This document shows, one piece after another, positions 36,873-45,445 of a stretch of 64,000 nt of DNA. The position numbers and the translations under genes were made by a program. How positions within the stretch are numbered: the first letter of the stretch is position 1; each line of letters opens with the position of its first letter. Source of the stretch: Aliarcobacter sp017996075 (lineage in GTDB: Bacteria > Campylobacterota > Campylobacteria > Campylobacterales > Arcobacteraceae). The stretch is taken from NCBI RefSeq assembly GCF_051062515.1, contig NZ_JAMXEK010000006.1; one strand, given 5' to 3'. A model generated the notes under the pieces. It was given only the letters and a program-made list of their open reading frames with translations. It made no database searches and was not told the DNA's origin.

Positions 36873-38051
36873 TTACTTAATCTCAACAAATCCATACTCT
36901 GTACTTTTAAATAGTCTTGGAGTATAAACAGCTTGATTTTCTACTATTTTAGTTGGTATTAAATTATTGTTTCCATTTACTAAATAGTTTGCACCAACCA
37001 AAGTTGAGTAATCAACCCATTCAAAATTTATATTTCCACCAAAATTTAAAATCTCATCTCTTAATTTGTTATCAATTTTTTCAATAGAGTTTGCAAGAAC
37101 CATTTTTTCTCTATCTTTATCTTGAGTTAGCGTCATTAACATAGGATCAAAATTTATTTGAGTAGAAAATATAAACTTTGGATAAATATCATTTGCTCTT
37201 AATTGAGACATTATTAGTGAACTTTTTACTATATCAACATTTAAAAATATTGAGCTATTTCTTAATCTTGAATCTACAACAATATTTTTAAAGTTTGTTT
37301 CACTACTTTTGATCTCTTTTCTTGCAGTTGTATAACTAACAACATTTTCATAACTATTTTTTAACTTATTTCCCAAATATGTATTTTGATAAAATAATAC
37401 ATTTGGACCATCAGAGTAATAACTTAATTTTTTAAGTTGATCTTCATAAGAGATAGAACCAAAAATTAAATTATCGTTTTGAGATAAACTATCTTTTTTT
37501 TCAATTAGTGGAAGATAAACCATAATATCATTTAGTGGCATTGTATTTAAATTATTTATTGCGTTTGGAGTATAAAGTGCAATTACTTTTGTAATTCCCT
37601 CTTCTTGAACTTTATTAAATGCATTATTTATACTATCAGCACTCTCATTTTGACTATCAATTACAACTAAATCATAATTTGCATTTAAAAATGTCAAATA
37701 TGCAGCAACTGTATTTATAGAATTTTTTGCATATTTAGATACTAAAGACGATGGATAAACAAAGGCAATCTTAAGATTTGCCTTTGTGCTATCAAATTTT
37801 ATTTCAGGTTCACTAGATGCTAAAACTTCACTATTATCTTCTTGAGTTATTTCATTGCTAGAACCATTATTGTTTATAATCTCTTCTTGGATTACACTAT
37901 CATTTGAAATAAACTCTTCAACAACTGTTTTTTTATCTTCCTCAACTTTTTTTACTGGCATATTTTGATTTGGCATTTTCAGTTTTACAACTTTTTGTGT
38001 ACAACCTGCAAGTAAAAAAGCCATAAAAATTAAAGTAAGTAATTGCTTCAA
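36873..38051 (-). CDS. Lipoprotein with a periplasmic-binding-like domain (LpoA/LppC-like)
   Basis: 392 aa from a TTG at 38051 with AGGAG 7 bases upstream; the in-frame ATG at 38066 would lie inside the preceding gene without a ribosome site. Lipobox FLLAGCTQ, then a Lys/Val/Glu-rich linker to about residue 90, then a substrate-binding-protein-like domain (LKIAFVYPSSLVSKYAKNSINTVAAYL, VVDSRLRNSSIFLN). The layout resembles penicillin-binding-protein activators of the LppC type. Function is inferred only from architecture. Confidence 0.65.
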   Translation of the reverse strand: MKQLLTLIFMAFLLAGCTQKVVKLKMPNQNMPVKKVEEDKKTVVEEFISNDSVIQEEIINNNGSSNEITQEDNSEVLASSEPEIKFDSTKANLKIAFVYPSSLVSKYAKNSINTVAAYLTFLNANYDLVVIDSQNESADSINNAFNKVQEEGITKVIALYTPNAINNLNTMPLNDIMVYLPLIEKKDSLSQNDNLIFGSISYEDQLKKLSYYSDGPNVLFYQNTYLGNKLKNSYENVVSYTTARKEIKSSETNFKNIVVDSRLRNSSIFLNVDIVKSSLIMSQLRANDIYPKFIFSTQINFDPMLMTLTQDKDREKMVLANSIEKIDNKLRDEILNFGGNINFEWVDYSTLVGANYLVNGNNNLIPTKIVENQAVYTPRLFKSTEYGFVEIK

Positions 38052-38052
38052 T

Positions 38053-38718
38053 TTAACTCTCCTCATATAGATTTTTGATTTTTAACATATCAAGATAAGT
38101 ATCTTTTTTCAAAGATGGATTTTTTAGTAAATAAAGAGGAGAAAAGATTGGTACTAAAATAGCAGAATTAAAGCTTAAAACTTTTCCTCTATTTTTTAAA
38201 AATTCACCACTACTTTTTAACAAATAGTCATGAACTCTCTCTCCTACAGCAATAATAATCTTTGGTTTTATAATATCTATTTGCTTTAACAAATAACAAT
38301 TACAACTTTCAAAATTTTGGAAACTTGCCTCTTTTGTTCCTCTACATTTTACTAAATTAGTAGTATAAACTTCCTCTTTTTTTATTTTTAAGCTACCTTC
38401 AATCATTTTTGCTAACATTTCACCAGCATTTCCAACAAAAAAAGAACCCAAATCATCTTCACTTTTTGATGGTTCATCACAAATAAACATAATTTTTGAA
38501 TTTTGATTTCCATATCCAAAAAGTGTATGTTTTCTAGTTTTTGATAAATCACACAAATAGCAGTTTGAAACTGATTTTTTAAGCTCTTCTAAACCATTTG
38601 GCAATGCAAAATCACAACTACTATAAAAGTTTATATTTAAGTCACTATGATATTTAATTCCAAAAAGTTTTTGATTGTATAGGTATTTTAAAACTTGATT
38701 CTTAACTTTATTTGTCAT
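38053..38718 (-). CDS. Family-4-like uracil-DNA glycosylase with an altered motif
   Basis: 221 aa. The Fe-S ligands are visible as C53-x2-C56 (CYLC), C125 (NLVKCR) and C141 (CYLLKQI). Motif A is CDEPSKSEDDLGSFFVGNAG, near GEAPGxxED...FVGxAG, but motif C reads FSPLYLLKNP instead of the HP(S/A)xLL of family 4, with Ser193 where a His is expected. Role would be excision of uracil; activity or specificity could be changed. Its stop is one base before the next gene's start. Confidence 0.75.
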   Translation of the reverse strand: MTNKVKNQVLKYLYNQKLFGIKYHSDLNINFYSSCDFALPNGLEELKKSVSNCYLCDLSKTRKHTLFGYGNQNSKIMFICDEPSKSEDDLGSFFVGNAGEMLAKMIEGSLKIKKEEVYTTNLVKCRGTKEASFQNFESCNCYLLKQIDIIKPKIIIAVGERVHDYLLKSSGEFLKNRGKVLSFNSAILVPIFSPLYLLKNPSLKKDTYLDMLKIKNLYEES

Positions 38719-38765
38719 ATTTGATTTTACAAAAAATATGCTTTAGTATCAATTTTTAAGAAGAT

Positions 38766-38797
38766 TTATTAAATAGAGAAGCTTCTCTATTTAATAA
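38766..38797 (-). terminator. Terminator at the end of the spc operon
   Basis: A near-complete palindrome with a 15-bp arm (TTATTAAATAGAGAA, centre AAGCTT) starts directly after the infA stop codon on the minus strand. It marks the end of the long ribosomal-protein transcription unit. The T tract is short. Confidence 0.75.
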
Positions 38798-39016
38798 TTA
38801 TTTTTTTCTATGAACAATTCTTCCCTTATCAAGTGAATAAGGTGTTATCTCAACTGTTACAGTATCATTTGGTAATATTTTTATATAGTGCATTCTCATT
38901 TTTCCAGAGATATGACACAATACAACATGACCATTTTCCAACTGAACTCTAAACATTGCATTTGGTAAAGCTTCTATTACTTTTCCATCTACAACTATTA
39001 CATCATCTTTTGCCAC
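38798..39016 (-). CDS. infA: Translation initiation factor IF-1
   Basis: 72 aa, the standard length, single S1-type OB fold: VDGKVIEALPNAMFRVQLENGHVVLCHISGKMR, then YSLDKGRIVHRKK. It occupies the ribosomal A site during initiation. It lies 9 bases after map and is the last gene of the operon; the usual next gene rpmJ is not found here. Confidence 0.97.
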   Translation of the reverse strand: MAKDDVIVVDGKVIEALPNAMFRVQLENGHVVLCHISGKMRMHYIKILPNDTVTVEITPYSLDKGRIVHRKK

Positions 39017-39025
39017 ATTAGCCCC

Positions 39026-39790
39026 TTAATTTTCTCTATTACTTAAAATAACTGCTCGTCCATTAACTACAGCAACCGTATGCTCATAATGACTCCCTCT
39101 TAAACCGTCAGCTGAAACAACATCCCAACCATTTTTAAGAATAACAGGGTTTCTATCTTTTTGACATATCATGGGTTCTATACAAAACACCATTCCATTT
39201 TTTATTTTTGGTCCAGATTTTGTACCACCATGTTCTAAGTAGTTTGGAATTTCAGGTTCTTCATGTGGTTTTCTTCCAATTCCATGTCCACAAAATCTTA
39301 CTAGTGGCTGATAACCTCTTGAAGTAATAAAATCTTCAATAGCCTTTGATAACTCTTTAAATCTCATACCATCTTCAATTATATCAATAGCATAATACAA
39401 AGCATCTTTTGAACAAGCTATCAGCTCTTCATCTTTTTTAGAAATATCACCAATTGGCATAGTAATAGCACTATCACCATACCAACCATCAACTTCAGTT
39501 CCAATATCAAGTCCTAAAATATCACCCTCTTTTAAAACTGTATCGCTTGGAATTCCATGAATTATAACTTCATTTAGTGAAGTACAAACAGCATTTGGAA
39601 AACCATATAATCCTTTAAAAGCAGGTCTAGCTCCTAGGCTTAAAATAAATTTTTCGCCCATAGCATCAACTTCTTTTAAAGACATTCCAGCTTTTACATT
39701 TTCTTCTAGATATTTTAGTGTTTTTGCAACAGCTTGATTTGCAACAAAAAGTTTTTCAATCTCTTCAGGTTTTCTAAGCGCAATAGACAT
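39026..39790 (-). CDS. map: Methionine aminopeptidase type I
   Basis: 254 aa. Metal ligands are in LGLDIGTEVDGWYGDSA (two Asp), GHGIGRKPHEEPEIPN (His), VFCIEPM (Glu) and YEHTVAV (Glu). Removes the start Met from nascent proteins. Located between secY (2-base gap) and infA, as usual in spc operons of this group. Confidence 0.96.
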   Translation of the reverse strand: MSIALRKPEEIEKLFVANQAVAKTLKYLEENVKAGMSLKEVDAMGEKFILSLGARPAFKGLYGFPNAVCTSLNEVIIHGIPSDTVLKEGDILGLDIGTEVDGWYGDSAITMPIGDISKKDEELIACSKDALYYAIDIIEDGMRFKELSKAIEDFITSRGYQPLVRFCGHGIGRKPHEEPEIPNYLEHGGTKSGPKIKNGMVFCIEPMICQKDRNPVILKNGWDVVSADGLRGSHYEHTVAVVNGRAVILSNREN

Positions 39791-39792
39791 TT

Positions 39793-41055
39793 TTATAGTC
39801 CAACTGCACTTAAAGTTTGATATTTATTTGAATATTGTTGAGCCTCTATTTTTCTCATAGTATCAATAGCAACTTGAACTACAATTAAAACTGAAACTCC
39901 TCCAAAATAAAAAGGAACACCCATTGCTTTTACAATTAACCAAGGAATAGTAGAAATTAATCCCATATAAATAGCACCCCAAAAAGTTAATCTACCAGCA
40001 ACTGTATTTAAAAATTCAGCTGTACTAGCTCCTGGTCTAACTCCAGGGATAAATCCACCTTGTCTTTTTAAATTTTCGCTTATATCTTTTGCATTAAATG
40101 TAATTGAAGCATAAAAAAATGCAAAGAAAACTACAAATAAAAACATAAATAAGTTAAATGTATATGAACTAGGATTCATATAATCAGCTATCATCACTAA
40201 ATATTTATTTTCACTTCCTTGCAAAACTGTTGCTGGAAACATTAAAATAGCACTTGCAAAAATAGCAGGAATAACTCCACTTAAATTTACTTTAATTGGA
40301 ATATAGTTCATAACCCTTTTATTTTGGTTTTGCATAATTACTTTTCTTGAGTAAGAAACAGGAACTCTTCGCTCACCTAATTCAACATAAATAATAGCTC
40401 CAACCGTTGCAAAAATTACAAGTAAAATACCAATTACCGTTAAGAAGTGCATTTGACCATTATTTACTAAATCGATAGTTCCACCAATAGCACTAGGAAT
40501 TGCTGAAACGATACCTGCAAAGATAATCAATGAAATACCATTTCCTATACCTCTTTGAGTTATTTGCTCACCTATCCACATTAAAAGCATTGTTCCTGTA
40601 AGCATTGAAATAGCTGAAACTGCAATAAATGTATTCATATCAATAGAAATTGCTGCTTGCCCATTTTGACCAGTTAATGAATTAAGACCAATAGATACTC
40701 CAATTGATTGAATCAATGTAATAACAATAGTTGTATATCTGATGATTTGCATATATTTTTGCATCCCATCTCTCTCTTTTTTCATTTTACCAAGTGCTGG
40801 GAAAGTTGCTGCTAGAAGCTCCATAATAATAGAAGCTGTAATGTAAGGCATAATTCCTAGTGAGATAATACTTAGTCTTTCAACTGCATTTCCACTAAAC
40901 ATATTTACAAGACCTAATGCATTGTTTGCATTTGAATCAAAAAACTCTTTAACTACATCAATATTAACTCCAGGTACTGGCACATATGCCAGTAGTCTGT
41001 AAAGAAAGATAAAGCCTAATGTAATAAGAATCTTATTTACTAGATCTTTACTCAT
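39793..41055 (-). CDS. secY: Protein translocase channel SecY
   Basis: 420 aa with ten membrane helices. Recognised by the N-terminal helix FLYRLLAYVPVPGVN, the plug region, YVELGERRVPVSYSRK in the large cytoplasmic loop and GGFIPGVRPGASTAEFLN. Core of the Sec export channel. Two bases after rplO and two before map. Confidence 0.97.
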   Translation of the reverse strand: MSKDLVNKILITLGFIFLYRLLAYVPVPGVNIDVVKEFFDSNANNALGLVNMFSGNAVERLSIISLGIMPYITASIIMELLAATFPALGKMKKERDGMQKYMQIIRYTTIVITLIQSIGVSIGLNSLTGQNGQAAISIDMNTFIAVSAISMLTGTMLLMWIGEQITQRGIGNGISLIIFAGIVSAIPSAIGGTIDLVNNGQMHFLTVIGILLVIFATVGAIIYVELGERRVPVSYSRKVIMQNQNKRVMNYIPIKVNLSGVIPAIFASAILMFPATVLQGSENKYLVMIADYMNPSSYTFNLFMFLFVVFFAFFYASITFNAKDISENLKRQGGFIPGVRPGASTAEFLNTVAGRLTFWGAIYMGLISTIPWLIVKAMGVPFYFGGVSVLIVVQVAIDTMRKIEAQQYSNKYQTLSAVGL

Positions 41056-41057
41056 AC

Positions 41058-41456
41058 TTATTTTCCAGTAGTTGTAACGTTTTCGTCTTTAATCTTAGCA
41101 CTTAAATTTTTAGCTGTTGCACCAATAAGTTTTACTTTTACAACAGTTTTTGATAATTTATATACAGTTCTAATTGATTCAACTGTAATTTCTGGTAATA
41201 GAGCAATTGCAGTTACTTTTTCAACATTAATTGTATATGGTTTAACTACTCTTGATACAAATCCAACTTTAGGAAGTCTTCTTGCTAGTGGTTGTTGACC
41301 ACCTTCAAAACCTCTTTTTACATTGTATCCAGATCTAGCTTTTTGACCTTTATTACCTTTTCCAGCAGTTTTACCGTTACCGCTACCTTGACCTCTACCT
41401 TTTCTTTTAGGAGCTTTTGTGCTTCCGCAAGCTGGTTTTAAATTTTCTAATATCAT
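41058..41456 (-). CDS. rplO: 50S ribosomal protein L15
   Basis: 132 aa. Basic Gly-rich N-terminal tail (KRKGRGQGSGNGKTAGKGNKGQKAR) that threads into the 23S rRNA, then RRLPKVGF and a globular C-terminal domain. Between rpsE and secY in the standard order; rpmD (L30), which follows rpsE in many bacteria, is absent, as is usual in this phylum. Confidence 0.97.
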   Translation of the reverse strand: MILENLKPACGSTKAPKRKGRGQGSGNGKTAGKGNKGQKARSGYNVKRGFEGGQQPLARRLPKVGFVSRVVKPYTINVEKVTAIALLPEITVESIRTVYKLSKTVVKVKLIGATAKNLSAKIKDENVTTTGK

Positions 41457-41460
41457 ATTC

Positions 41461-41901
41461 TTATCCTTTTATTCTTGCTAAAGCTTCAACTGTAGCTTGT
41501 ACAAGGTTATTTGGATTATTTGAACCTAAAGATTTTGCAATAATATCTTTAACTCCAGAAAGCTCAAGAACAGGTCTTGCAGCTCCTCCAGCGATAAGTC
41601 CAGTTCCTTCTGAAGCTGGTCTTAATAAAATTTTACTTGCATTATATTTGTGTTCAATATCATGTGCAATTGTTGTTCCTTTTATAGAAACTGTCACTAA
41701 GCTTTTGAATGCATCATCTAAAGCTTTTTTAATAGCATCTGGAACCTCTTTTGCTTTTCCTGTTCCAAAACCTACTGTACCGTTTTTATCTCCAACAACA
41801 ACTAAAGCTGTAAATCTGAATCTTCTTCCACCTTTTACAACTTTTGTTACTCTTCCGATTTTAACGATTGCTTCTTGAAAATCTTCTCTATTTACTGCCA
41901 T
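41461..41901 (-). CDS. rpsE: 30S ribosomal protein S5
   Basis: 146 aa starting MAVNREDFQEAIVKIGRV; an ATG one codon upstream is also possible, but AAGGA spacing favours this one. KVVKGGRRFRFTALVVVGDKNGTVGFGTGKA is the S5 signature. Helps form the mRNA entry site and decoding fidelity. Six or more bases after rplR. Confidence 0.97.
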   Translation of the reverse strand: MAVNREDFQEAIVKIGRVTKVVKGGRRFRFTALVVVGDKNGTVGFGTGKAKEVPDAIKKALDDAFKSLVTVSIKGTTIAHDIEHKYNASKILLRPASEGTGLIAGGAARPVLELSGVKDIIAKSLGSNNPNNLVQATVEALARIKG

Positions 41902-41910
41902 CATTAATCC

Positions 41911-42270
41911 TTATAATTTAATACCATTTTCTCTTAATGCGTCAGCAAATGCTGCAACAACACCATGATAAAGATACCCGTTTCTATCATAAACAACTGT
42001 TTCAATACCAGCTGCTTTTAACTTAGAAGCAAACTCAGCTGCAACTTTTGCAGCACCCTCTTTATTTCCACCTAAACCCATAGTTTGTGAGCTAATTGCT
42101 GCTAAAGTTCTACCTTCAACATCGTTGATAGCTTGTGCACTAATGTATTTGTTAGATTTAAAAATCGATACTCTTGGTTTTTCAGCTGTACCAAAAATAT
42201 TAGCTCTAACTCTTTTTTTTCTTTTTATTCTTAAAGCAACTTTTTTTGCTAAATCTTTTTCTCTACTCAT
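41911..42270 (-). CDS. rplR: 50S ribosomal protein L18
   Basis: 119 aa. RIKRKKRVRANIFGTAEKPRVSIFKSNKYISAQAI and the C-terminal VVYDRNGYLYHGVVAAFADALRENG are diagnostic. Binds 5S rRNA with L5. Lies between rplF and rpsE. Confidence 0.97.
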   Translation of the reverse strand: MSREKDLAKKVALRIKRKKRVRANIFGTAEKPRVSIFKSNKYISAQAINDVEGRTLAAISSQTMGLGGNKEGAAKVAAEFASKLKAAGIETVVYDRNGYLYHGVVAAFADALRENGIKL

Positions 42271-42279
42271 AGTTACACC

Positions 42280-42816
42280 TTATTTCTTAGCAGTTTTTCC
42301 GGCTTTTCTAATGATTTTCTCATCAGAATACTTAACACCTTTACCTTTGTACGGTTCTGGTTTTCTAAAGCCTCGAATAATAGCAGCAGCTTGCCCAACT
42401 TGTTGTTTATCTGCACCTTTAACTGTAATAATGTTTTTCTCAACAGAAATATCTAATCCTTTTTGGATTTCGAAATTAATTGGATGAGAATAACCTAAGA
42501 TTAACTCTAAAACATCACCTTTTACAGCTGCTTTATATCCAACTCCATTGATTTCTAAAGTTTTTGTGAAACCTTCATGTAAACCATTAACTGCATTTGC
42601 TGTTAATGCTCTGTAAGTTCCCCAAAACGCTGCAGATTCTTTTGTTTCACCAATTTTTGTTAAAACAACTTGGCTATCTGCAACTTCAATTCCAACTCTT
42701 CCATGAGTCTCAACTGTAGAAACATTGTTTCCTTTTTTAACACTAATTAGTGTACCGTTTACTGTTACTTCAATTCCAGCAGGAATTGCGATAGGTTTTT
42801 TTCCAATTCTAGACAT
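42280..42816 (-). CDS. rplF: 50S ribosomal protein L6
   Basis: 178 aa with the two-repeat L6 fold; start MSRIGKKPIAIPAGIEV and the C-terminal signature KPEPYKGKGVKYSDEKIIRKAGKTAKK. Near the sarcin-ricin loop. Nine bases after rpsH and nine before rplR. Confidence 0.97.
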   Translation of the reverse strand: MSRIGKKPIAIPAGIEVTVNGTLISVKKGNNVSTVETHGRVGIEVADSQVVLTKIGETKESAAFWGTYRALTANAVNGLHEGFTKTLEINGVGYKAAVKGDVLELILGYSHPINFEIQKGLDISVEKNIITVKGADKQQVGQAAAIIRGFRKPEPYKGKGVKYSDEKIIRKAGKTAKK

Positions 42817-42825
42817 TATTCTCTC

Positions 42826-43224
42826 CTACCAAACAGTACAAAGTACTTCTCCACCAACATTGGCAGCAAATGCTTCATCATTTGCAACAATACCTTTGTT
42901 AGTTGAAAGAATAATAGTACCGTATCCGTTTTTGAAATTTTTAATTTCAGAAGCTGGTTTATAAACTCTTCTACCTGGTTTAGAAACTCTTACAATTTCG
43001 TTAATTGCTGATTTCTCTTTATCATCATACTTTAATTCAACTTGAATTGTCTTTTTATTATTTTGTCCGTCAATAACTTTGAATCCAGCAATATACTCTT
43101 TTTGTAAAAGTACATTCATTACTCCAACAACTGTGTTTGAGTGTAATAATGTTGCAACTTCTAATCTTCTCATTGCAGCATTTCTAATTCTAGTTAAAGC
43201 ATCTGCGATTAAATCATTCATCAT
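42826..43224 (-). CDS. rpsH: 30S ribosomal protein S8
   Basis: 132 aa. Starts MMNDLIADALTRIRNAAMR, which aligns with relatives beginning M-x-ND, so the first ATG is kept. C-terminal signature NGYGTIILSTNKGIVANDEAFAANVGGEVLCTVW. Central-domain 16S binder; in other bacteria a translational repressor of the spc operon. Confidence 0.97.
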   Translation of the reverse strand: MMNDLIADALTRIRNAAMRRLEVATLLHSNTVVGVMNVLLQKEYIAGFKVIDGQNNKKTIQVELKYDDKEKSAINEIVRVSKPGRRVYKPASEIKNFKNGYGTIILSTNKGIVANDEAFAANVGGEVLCTVW

Positions 43225-43236
43225 AGCTTTTTTCTC

Positions 43237-43422
43237 CTACCAACTAGCTTTTCTAACACCAGGTAATAAACCTTCGTTAGCCATTTTTCTTAAACAAACT
43301 CTACATAGACCAAAATCTTTATAAACAGAGTGAGGTCTTCCACAAACAGAACATCTAGTATATGCTCTTACAGCAAACTTAGGTGTTCTTTGTTGTTTAG
43401 CGATCATAGATTTCTTTGCCAT
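43237..43422 (-). CDS. rpsN: 30S ribosomal protein S14, zinc-binding type
   Basis: 61 aa, the short type Z form with C-x2-C...C-x2-C (CSVCGRPHSVYKDFGLCRVC). It carries one structural zinc, unlike the ~100-aa zinc-free paralogue. Start codon overlaps the rplE stop by one base. Confidence 0.97.
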   Translation of the reverse strand: MAKKSMIAKQQRTPKFAVRAYTRCSVCGRPHSVYKDFGLCRVCLRKMANEGLLPGVRKASW

Positions 43423-43970
43423 TACGCTCTTCCTTTTGTAAATGGAATTCCAATTAACTCTAACAATCTATATGACTCAGCATCACTTGTTGCACTTGTA
43501 GCAATAGAGATATTCATTCCGTGTGTTTTAATGATGTTATCATAAACTACTTCAGGGAACATCAACTGCTCATCAAGTCCGAAGTTAAAGTTTCCTCTTC
43601 CATCAAATCCATTCTTGTTAAGACCTCTAAAGTCTTTTACTCTTGGTAATGCAATGTTACATAATTTATCTAAAAAGTGATACATTTGCTCACCTCTTAA
43701 AGTAACTTTAATACCAACTGGCATACCTTCTCTTACTTTAAATCCAGCAACAGATTTTTTAGCAATAACTTTAACCGCTTTTTGACCAGCAATTAAAGAG
43801 ATTGTATCTTGCATATTTTGGATTAACTTAGTATCTTTCATAGCTTCACCAGCACCAACAGAGATAACAACTTTATCAATTTTTGCTGTTAAAGTTTTGT
43901 TTTTTGAAAACTCTGCTTCAAGAACTGGCTTAATTTCAGCTTTATATCTTTCTAATAATCTTGATGCCAT
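43422..43970 (-). CDS. rplE: 50S ribosomal protein L5
   Basis: 182 aa. KSVAGFKVREGMPVGIKVTLRGEQMYHFLDKLCNIALPRVKDFRG is the L5 signature. Binds 5S rRNA and contacts the peptidyl-tRNA. Three bases after rplX. Confidence 0.97.
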   Translation of the reverse strand: MASRLLERYKAEIKPVLEAEFSKNKTLTAKIDKVVISVGAGEAMKDTKLIQNMQDTISLIAGQKAVKVIAKKSVAGFKVREGMPVGIKVTLRGEQMYHFLDKLCNIALPRVKDFRGLNKNGFDGRGNFNFGLDEQLMFPEVVYDNIIKTHGMNISIATSATSDAESYRLLELIGIPFTKGRA

Positions 43971-43973
43971 CTT

Positions 43974-44210
43974 TTACCCTTCCACTTTTGCCACATTTGA
44001 AATATCAATTGGCATCTCTTTGTTTATAAATCCACCATCTGGATTTTTTTCTTGATCAGGCTTAACAGTTTTTTTAGCAACTTTACAATCTTTTACGATT
44101 ACTTTGTTTACTTTTGGTAATACTTGTAAAACTTCTCCAGTTTTTCCTTTGTCATCACCAGCGATGATTCTAACTGTATCACCTTTTTTAATTTTTAATT
44201 TAATAGCCAT
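43974..44210 (-). CDS. rplX: 50S ribosomal protein L24
   Basis: 78 aa. KOW motif KKGDTVRIIAGDDKGKTGEVLQVLP, then KDCKVAKKTVKP. An assembly initiator of the large subunit. Its start overlaps the rplN stop by one base. Confidence 0.97.
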   Translation of the reverse strand: MAIKLKIKKGDTVRIIAGDDKGKTGEVLQVLPKVNKVIVKDCKVAKKTVKPDQEKNPDGGFINKEMPIDISNVAKVEG

Positions 44211-44578
44211 TATAGTACCTCCGGTGCAAGTGAAACGATTTTCATAAATCCTGAATATCTAACTTCTCTAGCAACTGGTCCAAAAATTCTTGTTCCAACT
44301 GGCTCTCTTTTAGCATCTAAAATAACAGCAGCATTGTCATCAAATCTGATTAATGAACCATTTTCTCTTTGAACTTCTTTATGAGTTCTTACAATTACAG
44401 CTTTAACAACTTGACCTTTTTTAATTTTTCCAGTTGGAAGAGCTTTTTTAACAGAAGCAACAATAACATCACCAACAGTTGCATATCTTCTTTTAGAACC
44501 ACCTAAAACTTTGATACACATAATCTCTTTAGCACCTGTGTTATCTGCTACATTTAATCTTGTAAAACTTTGAATCAT
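44210..44578 (-). CDS. rplN: 50S ribosomal protein L14
   Basis: 122 aa. MIQSFTRLNVADNTGAKEIMCIKVLGGSKRRYA at the start and GTRIFGPVAREVR at the end are diagnostic. Interface protein near the A site. One-base overlaps with rpsQ and rplX. Confidence 0.98.
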   Translation of the reverse strand: MIQSFTRLNVADNTGAKEIMCIKVLGGSKRRYATVGDVIVASVKKALPTGKIKKGQVVKAVIVRTHKEVQRENGSLIRFDDNAAVILDAKREPVGTRIFGPVAREVRYSGFMKIVSLAPEVL

Positions 44579-44829
44579 TATTTAACTCCTGTTGCAAGGA
44601 TCGTTTTTAATCTAAAAGATTTAGTTTTAGATAGTGGTCTACATTCAACAGCAATAACACTATCTCCAACATTTAACTCATTTTTTTCATCATGAACTAA
44701 ATATTTTTTAAATCTTTTTACAGTTTTATGATACTTTGGGTGTAAAACTGATCTTGTAACTAAAACAGAAGCTGTTTTGTCACCTGATCTTTTTACTACT
44801 ACACCTTGAATCTCTCTTTTATGTGTCAT
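44578..44829 (-). CDS. rpsQ: 30S ribosomal protein S17
   Basis: 83 aa from MTHKREIQGVVV; AAGGA lies 7 bases before this ATG, and the longer frame from 44850 would start inside rpmC. The S17 signature is HDEKNELNVGDSVIAVECRPLSKTKSFRL. Ten bases after the rpmC stop. Confidence 0.96.
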   Translation of the reverse strand: MTHKREIQGVVVKRSGDKTASVLVTRSVLHPKYHKTVKRFKKYLVHDEKNELNVGDSVIAVECRPLSKTKSFRLKTILATGVK

Positions 44830-44839
44830 ACTTAGATCC

Positions 44840-45031
44840 TTAGTTAGCATTTAGAGCTGTCATAGCAGTCTGAATTTTAGCAATATCTTTTTTTGCTATT
44901 CTTAATTCAGATGTATTTGTTAGCTGCATAGTTTTTAGCTTAGCTTTTAATTCAAAAAGAAGCACCTTTTTTTCTTTTAATAACGCTTGTAATTCGCTCA
45001 AGCTTTTATCTTTAATTTCAGTATAGTTCAT
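44840..45031 (-). CDS. rpmC: 50S ribosomal protein L29
   Basis: 63 aa, two-helix protein: KDKSLSELQALLKEKKVLLFELKAKLKT and TSELRIAKKDIAKIQT. Sits at the polypeptide exit and helps bind trigger factor and SRP. Start overlaps the rplP 3' end by 14 bases. Confidence 0.95.
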   Translation of the reverse strand: MNYTEIKDKSLSELQALLKEKKVLLFELKAKLKTMQLTNTSELRIAKKDIAKIQTAMTALNAN

Positions 45032-45443
45032 TTTCGCTATCTCTTGTTACAAATTTAGTTTTAAATGGTAGTTTATGCATAGCTAAAGCTAATGCTTCTC
45101 TTGCTAAACCTTCATCTACTCCAGCCATTTCGAAACAAACTCTTCCTGGCTTAATGTTCATTACCCATTTATCAACACTTCCTTTACCTTTACCCATTCT
45201 TGTTTCAAGAGGTTTAGCAGTTAGTGGTTTATCAGGGAATACCATAATCCAAACTTTCGCTTGTCTTTTTACTTTTCTTGTCATGGCAACCCTAGAAGCT
45301 TCAATTTGTCTTGAATCTACTCGTCCATGCTCAACAGCTTTAATTCCGAAATCTCCGTATGCTAAAGAGTTACCTCTATGAGCTTCGCCTCGATTTCTTC
45401 CTTTCATCATTTTTCTAAATTTTGTTCTTTTAGGCATTAACAT
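45018..45443 (-). CDS. rplP: 50S ribosomal protein L16
   Basis: 141 aa. MLMPKRTKFRKMMKGRNRG at the start (first ATG kept, as in Campylobacter) and MGKGKGSVDKWVMNIKPGRVCFEMAG. Contacts A-site tRNA. Two bases after rpsC, overlaps rpmC. Confidence 0.97.
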   Translation of the reverse strand: MLMPKRTKFRKMMKGRNRGEAHRGNSLAYGDFGIKAVEHGRVDSRQIEASRVAMTRKVKRQAKVWIMVFPDKPLTAKPLETRMGKGKGSVDKWVMNIKPGRVCFEMAGVDEGLAREALALAMHKLPFKTKFVTRDSENELY

Positions 45444-45445
45444 AA

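Noticed and set aside
41417..41878. Plus-strand frames over the ribosomal operon
   Set aside because: All overlie conserved r-protein genes on the other strand and show low-complexity composition.
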